Below are positions 1-11,600 of a stretch of DNA of 64,000 bases, in pieces; positions within the stretch are counted from its first letter, which is position 1; each line of letters begins with the position of its first letter. The position numbers and the translations under genes are program-made. The stretch is from NCBI GenBank assembly GCA_963966185.1, contig CAWZYM010000196.1:431001-495000 (forward strand), given 5' to 3'. The stretch is from Rhabditoides inermis (taxonomy: Eukaryota > Nematoda > Chromadorea > Rhabditida > Rhabditidae). The notes under the pieces are model-generated. The model saw only the letters and a program-made list of their open reading frames with translations. It made no database searches and was not told the origin of the DNA.

Positions 1-3000
1 CCGATTCTGTTTTGCCATTCACAAATGATTCATAAATGGCTCTCGGATCAACCGCTAAGCAATCCTAAACATTTAATGACAAAACAGGCTTATAAGTTTT
101 GTCTTACGAGATATATCCCAACACTGTTAACAAACTTCATGTGGTTATCGATGTTAAAATCAATCTGAAGAATTCGAATTTTGTTCATTTTGTATAAAAA
201 TATCTACCCAGTTCTTTTTGTGTTTTTTGCTTAGTATTGGATTCAAATGTCGATAATAAGCTAGTAAAACGAAGACCGCTCCGATTATCCAAAACGAAAA
301 CGCCAGCACACCTTAACATAAGTAGAGTGTTTTCTTTTTTAGTAATGTAACTCACAAAGATTATTAACAAGCAGATAGTATGGCTTGATTTGATCACACG
401 CTCTTGTCACAATGTTGCTATACACCGTTGACAATTTACATTGTCTCGGAAGTTTGTCCTTTATCGCTTTCTAAGTAGTATGTCATACATAAGCAACATA
501 TGATTTAGTTTTACCATGAGCGTTGCACGATTTAATAAGTCGTTAACTGGTTTCAATAGATGATTTGTCCCTGGGTCTTGGATTGTTTGATTCAAAGCAT
601 TCAAAAGTCCAACAAAAGCATTGAGATTTCTCATTTTCGTTTTATCGCTTTCTCCTGTCCACAAGGTCTAAAAATGATCCTGTTTTGTCATGTAACAATC
701 ATAATACATTTAAAACGTTGTTGTTCAACCTTGTAATTAATTATGCTTCCTCCGTGATCTTTTAATATGCCGAAATCGTATGTAGTTGATGGACATTCCT
801 TGACAACTACATATCCGGAAAATTGATCAGATGCTCCGGGGATAGGCGCACACGGTTTCAGTATACTTTCAAGTGTTGTGTCAAAGAGTTTGTACTGCCT
901 TTCAAGCTCCTCAAAACATGTTTTTGTCGCTTTGCCTGTATTTTTCCCACCTGAACTTGTTTCCAAATATTAACAGCGTAATCCACTGTCATGTTTTGTA
1001 TGAAGCCATTAGTTTTGTAAAGTTTACTAGTTATATCTGACATAGTTTTTTTTTTAAAGCTGTGCTCAACTCATAAACACACCCTTGGCAACGATGCGAT
1101 AAACGTATTCGTCAAACAGTACTTGTTTTCCATCACACAACTTCAAGTTCCTAAAGACATGGGTAAACTACTAAAAAAATTCGGAGTGTACAATGCGTTT
1201 CGTTGAAGAGCGTTGTTAAATTTGAAAGAAGTGTTTGATATCAAATTCATTTTTTGCTCAAAGTACGAACATCCAAGCTGCCGAGAATTGGCAAAGTTTA
1301 ACAATAATCTAAACAGGAAGACGTTAATGTGTAGTTCTCAAATTGAATGCAATTGTTTCTCACGGTATTGGTGCGCAGGTTATGATCATGAATACAAAGA
1401 AGACAACCGATACTTTGAGGAAAACGTCATATTTTGCTGAAAAAAATGTAATTGAACACTTTGCGACAGGTGCAACGTAACCTGGGACAAAGAAGAACCC
1501 ACAGCTTGTCCCAGCTGATAGAAGAATACACACGAAATAGAATATGGCCAAACCATTCGCATCGTAGTTATTGACCTTGTACTGAAACTCCGATCTATTT
1601 TACACTATCTCATCAAACAAACATACATGGAATGAGTAAGTTTTCATTCTTTTAATCTCAGAACGAAAATAAGTGAGTTCGTCGCGAATCTGAAATTCAA
1701 TCACATTTTTTGTGGAGCATGTATAGTATAGGCCATCCTCCGTTTCAAAGTACCTTTCTTGTAAATATGTCGGTTTTCAAAGGAAATTCTTTTTGTGAGA
1801 GAATACTTTGAAACGCAGTTGTCTTTGAACTCAGTATCCAGTGAATGTTGTTTGAGTTTATTGTCTGAACATGTCATTATATGACGTCTTGTCGTTAAAA
1901 ATCTTTATTTTTTCTTTATTCACCGCATTATTTTGTCCAATTCTAATCGCATCAAAATTTACAAATAAATGGTACGTTGCATTCAAGGTGGGATATCTGT
2001 TTCCAATACTATCCTGCAAATACAAAGAAAAAAGTTATTTACAGAGGCTTACTTACTCTTGCGGCTTTCGATCGACCTATCACATGGCTTGCGTCTGGGA
2101 GTAATTTCAAGTGTGTCGATAATTGATTCTAAATGTGAAAACAATCATTGCGTGATTGCGTCAAAATAAAAAATATTAATATAATAATACCGCCAACGTC
2201 TTTGGATGTGTATCATTGAATAATTTCATCGATATCATATTTTTCTACAACAAAATGTAGAATCCATCGCAAGCTGTGATATGTTACCTGTTGGTTAAAT
2301 AGCATCTTCGTGAACTTGAACGTGTTATTTTTCGGATTTTCAACAGATCTGTTTATTGCACAAGCGAATGCATTGAGTTCATTGTAAGCATCTTAAAAAG
2401 GATTTCCACGCGTTAATTGCCCTGACATACTATCCAATTCCGTGTTCATGTTGCTTTCGAACTTTTCAGAAATCGTTTTGTTAGAACTGAGGAAAACAGC
2501 AAACATAATGATATTAATGGTTACTCCGATCGCTAGAATGCCATACATCACAAACAGGCCAATCTGAAATGCACGATAATTGAAACATGTTTTCTAAACA
2601 AACAACCTTGGCATATTTGATCTGTGTAAACAAGTCGTCGATCATACTTGGTATTTCCACTGTATGTTCGTGTCCGTTAGTGATGAAAGTAAATGATTTG
2701 GGAACCTGTACAAAAGTTATGATAAATATTAATAAGGTAAAGGTGAAGGTATCTTCCCGAATAGAGAGATTCACTCTGAGGAGTTGGTCAAATGAGAGCT
2801 ATGGCACAGATAAATTTTTATGTATAAATACCAGTGTTTTGGGTTTTCTCTTTCGAAGGATGACCATTGCTATCACAACTGCGATTACACAGCCACAAGC
2901 GAAGCAACCAAACAAAATCGGAGAAATGAGAGACGAGTGCTGAATGATCAATCATGAACAAGTAGATTCAAATTGATACCGTGATTTGTTGTTCTAGATC

Positions 3001-3078
3001 TTCTATTAGTCTTCCAAGAGATTGTGATTCAGTTCGGTTCTGTCCATACACATACTAAAACGAGTGTGTGCTTCCCGT
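1..3078. repeat. Left arm of large inverted repeat
   Basis: This segment is the reverse complement of 14986-18063; coordinates sum to about 18063-18066 because of a few 1-2 nt indels. Mismatches seen by eye are a handful per kilobase, so identity looks like 98-99%. The arm begins at or before the window edge and ends inside an intron at the sequence CTTCCCGT. Confidence 0.95.
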
Positions 3079-6000
3079 GTCGTTTCCAGTCACGCTAGCT
3101 GATAGCTAGCCCTCTGCTGGCGGGCGAGCGCGAGAGCACGCGAGAGAGCACGCTGTTTGGAGAGAGACAGATGTACTTTGGTGGCTGCGATCAGTAGGAA
3201 TTTAGTAAGGGGAGAGAGAAATAGAGAACGAGAGAACGAGAGAACGAGAGAACGAGAGAACGAGAGAACGAGAGAACGATATAACGAGAGAAAAGGAGAA
3301 AAAGAGAGGAGGGAAGGAGGGAAGGAGAGACGGAGAGAACGAGAGAACGAGAGAACGAGAGAACGAGAGAAGGATAGAAAGAGAGAACGAGAGAACGAGA
3401 GAACCAGAGAAAGAGAGAAAGATATAAAAAGAGAACGAGAGAGCTAGAGAACGAGAGAAAGAGAGAAAGGGAGAAGGAGGGAAGGAGGGATGGAGAGAAG
3501 AAGAGAAGGATAGAAAGAGAGAACGAGAGAACTAGAGAACGAAAGGAAGAGAGAAAGAGAGAAAGAGAGAAAGAGATAAAGAGAGAACGAGAGAAAGCGA
3601 GAACGATATAACGAGAGAATTAGAGAACGAGAGAAAGAGAGAATGGGAGGAGGAGGGAAGGATAGAAGGAGAGAAAGCGAGAAAGAGAGAACGAGAAAAC
3701 GAGAAAACGAGAGAAAGAGAAAACGAGAGAAAGAGAGAACGATATAACGAGAGAGCTAGAGAACGAGAGAAAGAGAGAAAGGGAGAAGGAGAGAAGGAGG
3801 GATGGAGAGAAGAAGAGAAGGAGAGAAGGAGAGAACTAGAGAAAAAAGAGAAAGAGAGAAAGAGAGAAAGAGAGAAAGAGAGAAAGAGAGAAAGAGAGAA
3901 AGAGAGAAAGAGAGAAAGAGAGAAAGAGAGAAAGAGAGAAAGAGATAATGAGAGAACGAGAGAAAGAGAAACCGATAGAAAGAGAAAACGAGTGAAAGAG
4001 AGAACGATATAACGAGAGAACTAGAGAACGAGAGAAAGAGAGAAAGTGAGAAGACGGGAAGGAGGGAAGGAAAGAAGGAGAGAACGAGACAACGAGAGAA
4101 CGAGACAACGAGACAACGAGAGAACGAGAGAACGAGAAAACGAGAGCACGAGAGAACGAGAGAAAGAGAGAACGATATAACGATATAACGAGAGAAATAG
4201 AGAACGAGAGAAAGAGAGAAAGAGAGAAGGAGGGAAGGAGGGAAGAAGAGAAGGAGAGACGGAGAGAACGAGAGAACGAGAGAACGAGAGAACGAGAGAA
4301 GGATAGAAAGAGAGAACGAGATAAAGAGAGAACGAGAGAACGAGAGAACGAGAGAACGAGAAAACGAGAGAAAGAGAGAACAAGAGAAAGAGAGAACGAA
4401 AGAAAGAGAGAACGATATAACTAGAGAACGAGAGAACGAGAGAAAGAGAGAAGGAGGGTGGTAGGAGGGAAGGAGGGAAGAAGAGAAGGAGAGACGGAGA
4501 GACGGAGAAAACGAGAGAACGAGAGAACGAGAAACGAGAGAACGAGAGAACGAGAGAACGAGAGAACGAGAGAACGAGAGAAAGAGAGAAAGAGAGAAAG
4601 AGAGAACGAGAGAAAGAGAGAACTGGAGAACTAGAGAAAAAGAGAAAGGGAGAAGGAGGGAAGGAGGGAAGGAGAGAAGAAGAGAAGGAGACACGCGAGA
4701 ACGAGAGAACGAGAGAACGAGAGAACGAGAGAACGAGAGAACGAGAGAACGAGAGAAAGAGAAAACGAAATAACGAGAGAACTAGATAACGAGAGAACGA
4801 GAGAACGAGAGAAAGAGAGAAAGGGAGAAGGGGGGAAGGAGGGAAGGAGAGAAGGAGAGACGGAGAGACGGAGAGAACGAGAGAACGAGAGAACGAGAGA
4901 ACGAGAGAACGAGAGAACGAGAGAAAGAGAGAAAGAGAGAAAGAGAGAAAGAGAGAACGAGAGAAAGAGAGAACTGGAGAACTAGAGAAAAAGAGAAAGG
5001 GAGAAGGAGGGAAGGAGGGAAGGAGAGAAGAAGAGAAGGAGACACGCGAGAACGAGAGAACGAGAGAACGAGAGAACGAGAGAACGAGAGAACGAGAGAA
5101 CGAGAGAACGAGAGAAAGAGAAAACGAAATAACGAGAGAACTAGATAACGAGAGAACGAGAGAACGAGAGAAAGAGAGAAAGGGAGAAGGGGGGAAGGAG
5201 GGAAGGAGAGAAGGAGAGACGGAGAGAACGAGAGAACGAGAGAACGAGAGAACGAGAGAACGAGAGAAAGAGAGAACGAGAGAAAGAGAGAAAAGAGAGA
5301 AAAGAGAGAACGAGAGAAAGAGAGAAAAGAGAGAAAGGGAGAAAGAGAGAACGAGAGAACGAGAGAACTAGAGAACGAGAGAAAGATAGAAAGGGATAAC
5401 GAGAGAACGAGAGAAAGAGAGAACGAGAGAAAGAGAGAAAAGAGAGAAAAGAGAGAACGAGAGAAAGAGAGAAAAGAGAGAAAGGGAGAAAGAGAGAACG
5501 AGAGAACGAGAGAACTAGAGAACGAGAGAAAGAGAGAAAGGGATAACGAGAGAACGAGAGAAAGAGAGAACGAGAGAAAGAGAGAACGAGAGAAAGAGAG
5601 AAGGAAAGAAGGAGGGAAGGAAGGAAGGAGGGAAGGAGAGGAGGAGAGGAGGAGAGAAGGGGAGAAGGAGAGAAGGAGGGAAGGAATGGGAGGAGAGAAG
5701 GAGGAAAGGAGAGGAGGAGAGAAGGAAAGAAGGAGAGAAGGAGGGAAGGAATGGAAGGAGAGAACGAGAGAACGAGAAAATATCGAATAAATTTGAAATG
5801 AAATTGATGAAATAATGAGAGAAGAACATGTTACATGTATGAAGACGAGAGAGAAAATTTCTATGAAATTCAACAAAAGGACATATATTATCTTTTAAAA
5901 GTACTTCCGTAAAAAGTGTTGTTTGTGTTAACCTGATTCAAGAAAAGCGCATGCATATATTATTAATTTTCGAAAAATCAAATCGTAAACACCTGAACAT

Positions 6001-6746
6001 GAAAACTAACACAAACTTGCTCTTTCAAAACGTTGAATAATTTTTGAATAATTAATGTTGAATAATTCCATGTTTTATTTTTTTGACATTTTTATACCTG
6101 AAACATTGAGTCAAACAACATCACGAATAACATTTTATTTTACTGATAAACCATAAATAATAAACCGCAAAAAAACACTAAATAAACAAAACAATCATAT
6201 TATTCTGAATGTTACGTGTAACTATTCTATATTCGTTTGAAAGAGCAAGTTTGTGTTAGTTTTCATGTTCAGGTGTTTACGATTTGATTTTTCGAAAATT
6301 AATAATATATGCATGCGCTTTTCTTGAATCAGGTTAACACAAACAACACTTTTTACGGAAGTACTTTTAAAAGATAATGCACACCTGTAGCAATCCCAGC
6401 AGTCTGGCTTGACTGATTCTTGCGCTATCCTTGGGTGCCCAGATCGCAGTCGTCGCATCGAGTATGTGTGTGCCCCATCCATTCCTATCCGACAAGTCTC
6501 GCACTGATATTGCATCGTTCTTGCATTCTACAATTGAATCAGTCAGTTCACAGCACCAAGAGCACTGTTTATTGTAGCCCTGTCTAAGTGCTTTCTTCCG
6601 TAGGAAATTTGAATGTTGTTTGAAAATCATGCAAATCATGCGCCGTTGGAGGTTCAATGCCAGAACAGAATAACACGCAAAGAAAGGTATTTGTTTTATT
6701 ACAAGAACCTGCATGATCGAGCTCGGATCACACACCAATCAAAATA

Positions 6747-6804
<58 letters not shown>

Positions 6805-7286
6805 CTCGCGCGGTCGTGCGCACGTCAAATATACGTATGTAGTTTTCAAAAAAAAAGGTACAGAGTCGAGTAAATCGATCGATAACCACTCGTTACGGAT
6901 CTTATGATAATGTTTTTTGTGTCGGTAACAGCGCAATATCGTGCATAAACTATTTGTTTTGTATAGTTGACACTTACATATAATATTGATTAAGTATCGA
7001 TCAAACATCTAGTATTTATCGACCGATATCGATCGATTATTAATCACTACCATTGCAAAATACATGCAATCCACGACCACGTACCTCGCCCCTCCGAGAT
7101 CGCCCAGTGAGTCATCAGAAGCAGCAGCAACAGCCTCAAACGGATCAATACGAGGGGGACATATACAAAACAACACTGTGAAAGAAACAATGCGACCGAC
7201 CGCGCAACGCGAGACATGGCGAATGGCGAGAGAATGAGGAAACAGGGAAATCGAGTGAGTACCCACCGCCACACCAGATGCGCCAT
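1..7286 (-). CDS. Five-TM receptor fused to tyrosine phosphatase, left copy (partial)
   Basis: This is the inverted second copy of the gene described at 11183-19041. On the minus strand a signal-peptide-like first exon pair is at 7286-7263 (MAHLVWRW) and 7175-7085. An ectodomain exon starting CSWCC is at 6564-6385, the next exon at 3054-2980, and the five-TM exons then run to the window edge, which cuts the exon at the start of the phosphatase part. The intron that is 49 nt in the right copy is 3330 nt here (3055-6384), filled by a GA satellite and an inverted-repeat element, while both splice ends are kept. An A-run at 1046-1055 has ten bases against eight in the other copies and would shift the frame of one exon. 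This copy is therefore either a pseudogene or carries a homopolymer error. Exons linking 7085 to 6564 were not found. Confidence 0.6.
3190..5765. repeat. GAGAACGA/GAGAAAGA satellite, about 2.6 kb
   Basis: This is an almost pure purine array on the plus strand, built from 8-bp units GAGAACGA, GAGAAAGA and GAGAAGGA. Higher-order copies are visible: a block with GAACTGGAGAACTAGAG recurs about 351 bp apart (4620 and 4971), followed each time by GACACGCGAGAACGAG (4690 and 5041). A second block of about 148 bp is doubled at 5270-5550. Long open frames on the minus strand (Ser/Leu/Phe/Arg repeats) are a by-product of the 8-mer and are not taken as protein. The array lies inside an intron of the left receptor copy. 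Confidence 0.95.
5887..6378. mobile_element. MITE-like element with long terminal inverted repeats
   Basis: Bases 5887-6034 are repeated in inverted orientation at 6233-6378. Both ends begin with ATCTTTTAAAAGTACTTCCG, so the element is a foldback of about 490 bp with 146-148 bp arms and an AT-rich middle of about 200 bp. There is no coding capacity. It sits exactly where the left receptor intron departs from its 49-nt counterpart (after GTGTGCATTA), so it is one of the insertions that enlarged that intron. Confidence 0.85.
6751..6801. repeat. (CT)n microsatellite
   Basis: About 25 uninterrupted CT units. It lies in the interval between the signal-peptide exon and the CSWCC exon of the left receptor copy and is absent from the right copy. 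Confidence 0.95.
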
Positions 7287-7420
7287 TGCGAAGAAATGAC
7301 GATTGGGGTGGGAAAACAATCACTTCACTTCGCAGCAAGTTATGAAAATGATGACAACGAATCCGTAATGTTCCGCTTTCGGCTTCAGATTCGCCAGTGT
7401 CATTTGACCGATCTATGACG
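6805..7420. repeat. 5' segment of left receptor copy, inverted relative to 11025-11600
   Basis: This segment is homologous in reverse orientation to 11025-11600, with lower identity than the 3' arms and many small indels. The best-conserved part is the signal-peptide exon pair (7085-7286) and about 130 bp upstream of its ATG. The shared upstream stretch is the best candidate for a promoter common to the two copies. Confidence 0.8.
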
Positions 7421-7659
7421 CGAATTTTATGAAAATTTTCCCAGGTGCAATTCTCTCAGCTACAATTCTTTCAGGTATAATCCTGTTTGTCTGTTGTTTA
7501 TCAGCCTGATTCCGACATGTATGTACATACAATATAGCATGATGGGTGATCTGGAAGCACACACAATTCTACCCGCGAGGAGAATCGATTCAGTGACCGT
7601 TCGCTCAGCAAGCTGCGACGCTTCCACTTGGCCAACCCAGTTCAGGTCCGAAATTATTC

Positions 7660-7770
7660 CGTCAATTCTCTCAGGTTCAATTCTCTCAGGTCCATTTCTT
7701 CCAGGTCCAATTATCCCAGATACAGATCTTCCATCTCAAATTCTCCCAGGTCTATTTCTCCTACTGCGTA
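7660..7770. repeat. Degenerate short tandem repeat
   Basis: Roughly seven degenerate units of about 15 bp, each resembling TCTCAGGTCCAATT. A less regular pair lies just upstream near 7441-7485. Confidence 0.6.
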
Positions 7771-7965
7771 TACGCCATCTCACCTACGATTTTACTTGAT
7801 AGGTTCACACTTCCGGTCTGATGAAAGAATTCACACCGAATTAGTGCTATGACGTTTCAATCAATTACACTTCTTGAAATTTCTTGTACGCAGTAACCCA
7901 GCTGCACTCTTTTCGAAAAAAAACTTTATACCAGTTCAAGTGAGTACATAGTTCACGTTGGTAAT

Positions 7966-8091
7966 ATGACAGGTGACACGGTGGAGCGCGTTCTGGACTC
8001 TGAAGAGAGAGAGAAAATCATATGGAATCACTTCGATGGCTCACTTTTGCATCGTAACGAAGCAATGCATGCTACAATCCAGTCACGATAG
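7966..8091 (+). CDS. Small open frame, 41 codons, unknown
   Basis: An ATG-to-TAG frame starts MTGDTVERVLDSEE and ends HATIQSR. Its composition is balanced and charged, without low complexity, which is why it is listed. No splice-leader site, signal peptide or family motif is visible. It could be an isolated exon of a decayed gene. Confidence is low. Confidence 0.2.
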   Translation: MTGDTVERVLDSEEREKIIWNHFDGSLLHRNEAMHATIQSR

Positions 8092-8467
8092 CACTTGTTG
8101 AAAATGAAGAGGCAACATGTCGAAAACATTCCGTGAGAGCAGATAGTGAGAACGCATCCGATCTCTGAAACACGAAATCATCTTTTTAACAGTTAGGAAA
8201 ACTTCACTTTGCATTTTCCAAATTTCAAAGAAAACAATGCAAGCAGCTGAGAGAAGAGAAATGGAAAAGAAAGCGATCGGAATGGCGACCTTCAATGTAT
8301 CGGTGTGAATGGGATTGAAACAAATGGTCGTGTCCCATTGCTGATGCGTATTTGATCATTTAAAAGGTTTTTAAATCAGAAATTATCATTATAGTTTCTA
8401 ATTAAACCCCCACCCTCTGTCTGTGAATCTCTGCGTGCTCTCTTGCAAAACTTTAAACTTAAGGTCT

Positions 8468-8786
8468 TAAAGGGAGTGTACTCTCTGGTTTTCGAAGTTG
8501 AGTTAGCATCAGAATATTGAAATATGTCATAAATAGCGTACTTTCTCATAGAAAAGTTATGCTCAAGTCGCCTTGAAGTTTGTTCATTTTTCGCTCGAAT
8601 GCGCTCTTTCTAGAGAAAAGTGTGAAGAAATGTGCACAAACGTGCACAGTTGATGATGGTTTCTCCAACTTCTCGCCATTTGCGGCATATGGTCCAATTG
8701 ACAAAAGTGTATCATATTTGATGTATTTTCACATTCCGATCCTAACTCTTCGAAAACCAACTTCGAAAACCAGAGGGTGTAGTCGG
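8468..8786. mobile_element. MITE copy 1, related to 14261-14582
   Basis: This is a direct repeat of the element at 14261-14582. It begins AAAGGGAGTGTAC, followed by CTGGTTTTCGAAGTT, and ends with the complementary AACTTCGAAAACCAGAGG. The terminal ACTCCCTTT is lost here, so this copy is older or damaged. It has no coding capacity. Confidence 0.85.
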
Positions 8787-9031
8787 ATATCCGGAAAATG
8801 TATTATTCTTACGGATGGAGTCTCTTTTGTTATTTTCAATGAAGCTTTCAATGAAACATCAACACCGGTATAAGACTCGCACAAGACTGTGTTCACTCTG
8901 GATTACTCTATCAGTTCACCCTCGACGGCGCTGATTTCCCTCGCCTCTACACTGGACACAAGTTCTCGGCTACCACTGCTTTCATGGTAAGAGTACTGTA
9001 GGTACTGTATTACTGTAATGTGTTTTTTCAG

Positions 9032-9096
9032 ACGAAGAAGCTGAAGATCTGAAGCTGGAGGGACTTCTGAAGAAACTGGCTAAGGCTAAGCTGTAA
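9032..9096 (+). CDS. Terminal-exon-like fragment, unknown
   Basis: The acceptor TGTTTTTTCAG is followed by a frame reading DEEAEDLKLEGLLKKLAKAK and a stop, provided the upstream exon ends in phase 1. The exon-like sequence just upstream (about 8902-8988, ending at a good GTAAGA donor) is open only in a different phase, so the two do not join. It is probably the relic of a gene end. No family was recognised. Confidence 0.25.
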
Positions 9097-9969
9097 AAGA
9101 GTAGAGAGGGGGGAGAGAGAGGAGATGAGAGGTATAAGTGCACTGTGTTATGAGGTATAAGGTGATGTGTATGGTATAGTGCCATGTACAGTTGTTTGTA
9201 TGATATTGTAATGCGTGCTATAAAGGTATTTATAGACCTATTGTGAATGAATTGGGTGATGGTGAGGTGATGTTGATAAATAAGCAGCGAGTGAATGGTG
9301 TGGTATTGGTATATCTCTCATCAGCAGCAACTGTTCATGCCTACACCAACTACTTTGACAAGCCGTTTCATGGAGACATAGAAGAAGTGGATGAGCGTAT
9401 AGACATTCCGGCAATCTCGATCGTTCAGAATTTTTTGCTTCGAAGTTCGAAGTGTCGTATTCCATACGACCATATACAAACAAATCGACGGCAGAATATG
9501 CTATCAACTATCAAATATCGCAGAAGTAATCAGATAAGATACGCGCTGATACCAGTGGAGAGATGGGGGAAGGGAAAGTTGACCGTAAACCTATATTATC
9601 AGTCATGGCATAAACCCATTTATATATCGTTCACCATACCAACATCAAAAGGTTAGTTTCGTCTGCGCATATTCATATCATCGTCAACGACGTCAACACA
9701 CAATCCGCCAGTAATGTGATTTTTTTATCGTTGTTACTGTTTTAGTATCCGTCACCTCCTTTCAAAACAGTGGGAGGTTGAAACTATTTTAAGTGCGGTT
9801 TAAATCGATTCAGTTTTTTTTTTTCGGAATCGCATGATGTAATCATAACTCAAAACTCAAAACATTAATCATACTGTAACCGGGAGAATAGAGAAAATCA
9901 ATGATTCATACTGTAACCGGGAGATTCATAGCCGGGAAGCCGTGGTGCGTTCAAGTCTCTTATTTCCAG

Positions 9970-10866
9970 CGTGTCGGCTCCATCAGAAGGCATGATGCGT
10001 GTCTCCGCAGCGCGAAGACGGATCTACGATGTGGGTGAGTGCTGTCTTGTTACCTACATATTTCATATTCATACATTCGTTCATTTATATTTTATATATT
10101 TATATATTCAAAAAAACATATTCAGCCAAATCCGCTCAATGGGGTGTGCAGAAGGCGAACGCGGGCGTCGAGTGGGTGGAGGGTTCGTCCAGGTATGTGC
10201 CAACCTCACACGGGCAGCCCACGCACCTGTGATGGCCGAATTTTATACAATCAAGTACATATATTCACGGAACTTTTCCAAAATAGCACTTCGACTATGA
10301 TTGGCTCCCAATACACTAGTCTTGAAAACGACATGTCAAATAACAGCGGTGCGGCAGAAAAAGAATGCATTCAAAATGTCGCGCTGTCAGGCGTTGGTTT
10401 CGAGAAAAGACATTCAATTAGACAGTTCATGCAGAATGACCACTACGCAGACTCGTGCTTGAACAGTTAGCACCCAAGGTGAGCAGCAGCACTCCACTCT
10501 GCTTGTGGACTGTGAAAGGTTGGCTAGACGAGGAGTGGCGACCATGCCTATCTTGTTTCAGAGGAACCCTTCTCTGAACTGGCTCGCGACACTGGTCTTC
10601 TATAGGGTAGAGAGATACTTTGGGTGAGTGTGCACATGTTTCTGGAAAAACCATTTTTACTGGAGAATCCACTTTTCCACTTTTCCAGTTGAAAAGTGGA
10701 TTTTCCAGTAACCTGTTAGGACAGGATCTGTGTCTCTGTTTGCTTGGCTCATGTGGATCTCTCTCTCTATTGCAGATCTGTGGAGTGGCTCGCCCCCATC
10801 CTGATCAGGGCGATCCGCCACAACCCCTTTGTCAGTACGAGCCGCACACTTCATCACAATCCTTAG
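9970..10866 (+). CDS. C-terminal three exons of an unidentified gene
   Basis: Three exons join in consistent phase. Exon 9970-10034 (VSAPSEGMMRVSAARRRIYD) has a TTTCCAG acceptor and GTGAGT donor. Exon 10126-10192 (KSAQWGVQKANAGVEWVEG) has a TTCAG acceptor and GTATGT donor. Exon 10776-10866 (SVEWLAPILIRAIRHNPFV) ends in TAG. Together they give 74 residues. The piece is basic at its start and has an amphipathic or weakly hydrophobic segment near the end. The acceptor before 9970 means at least one upstream exon exists, but I could not place it. No family was recognised. It lies between the two receptor copies and may be a genuine small gene or a relic carried with the duplication. Confidence 0.5.
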
Positions 10867-11024
10867 TTGTTTTCGATAAAGCGTTTTTTCCGCGACTACT
10901 TGAATTTCTGTTGTATACTCTGAAAGAAAAATCTGAGCAGAATTGTTTCGACTCCTAAATAGAAGAATATTGTATCGAGAGGGGCTCATTTCCCTATAAT
11001 TTCGATGAGTTTAGCATCATAGAT

Positions 11025-11600
11025 CTATCAACTGAAACCGGCGAATTTGAAAATCGCAGCCGCGGACAAACAGTGCGATGGAGCGCGAAAACGGAACATT
11101 ATAACTGATTCGATGTCATCATTTTATAGTTTGTTGTGAAGTGAAGTGATTGTTCTCCCACCCCGATCGTCATTTCTTCGCAATGGCGCATCTGGTGTGG
11201 CGGTGGGTACTCACTCTTTCGATTTCTTTGTTTTCTCATTTTCTCGCCATGTATCGCGTTGCGCGGTCGGTTGCATTGTTTCTTTCACAGTGTTGTTTTG
11301 TATATGTCCCCCTCGTATTGATCCGTTTAAGGTTGTTGCTGCTGCTTCTGATGACTCACTGGGCGATCTCGGAGGGGCGAGGTACGTGTATGCCACGTAT
11401 TATGAATTGGTTTATGATCGATATCAAGTCGACCTAAAACAGAATATGTTCAAACACGATATCTCTCTGTTACCCAACCGTAAAACGTTATCATAATATC
11501 TATAATGAGTGTATATCGATAGTTTTACTCGACTCCTTACCGCTCGTAGTTTGAAAACTGCGCAAATTTGACGTGTCTCGATCGCGCGAGAATGAAGGGA
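11025..11600. repeat. 5' segment of right receptor copy, inverted relative to 6805-7420
   Basis: This is the partner of 6805-7420. It contains the right copy's signal-peptide exon pair (11183-11206 and 11291-11381) and the conserved sequence upstream of its ATG. Differences between the two copies in the second exon are synonymous in the CCFVYVPLVLI frame. Confidence 0.8.

Larger units (their letters stand above)
7287..11182. other. Spacer between the two head-to-head receptor copies
   Basis: This 3.9-kb stretch separates the two divergent start codons. It holds a small open frame (7966-8091), a MITE (8468-8786), an isolated terminal-exon-like piece (9032-9096) and the last three exons of an unidentified gene (9970-10866). 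Bases 7660-7770 are a degenerate tandem repeat of TCTCAGGTCCAATT-like units. I see nothing else I can support. Confidence 0.6.

Noticed and set aside
3756..5876. Long minus-strand frames of Ser/Leu/Phe/Arg repeats
   Set aside because: They arise from the 8-bp satellite, which lacks stop codons in several frames. There is no start context, splice signal or sequence complexity.
7085..7175. Alternative exon frame DPFEAVAAASDDSLGDLGGA, also at 11291-11381
   Set aside because: The differences between the two copies are non-synonymous in this frame and synonymous in the overlapping hydrophobic frame, so the latter is taken as coding.
7660..7770. Possible CRISPR-like array
   Set aside because: Units are about 15 bp, degenerate and without unique spacers, in a eukaryotic genome.
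9243..9656. A 137-codon plus-strand frame
   Set aside because: Composition is irregular, and there is no splice-leader acceptor, family motif or conservation clue within the window. Chance frames of this length occur in DNA of this composition.
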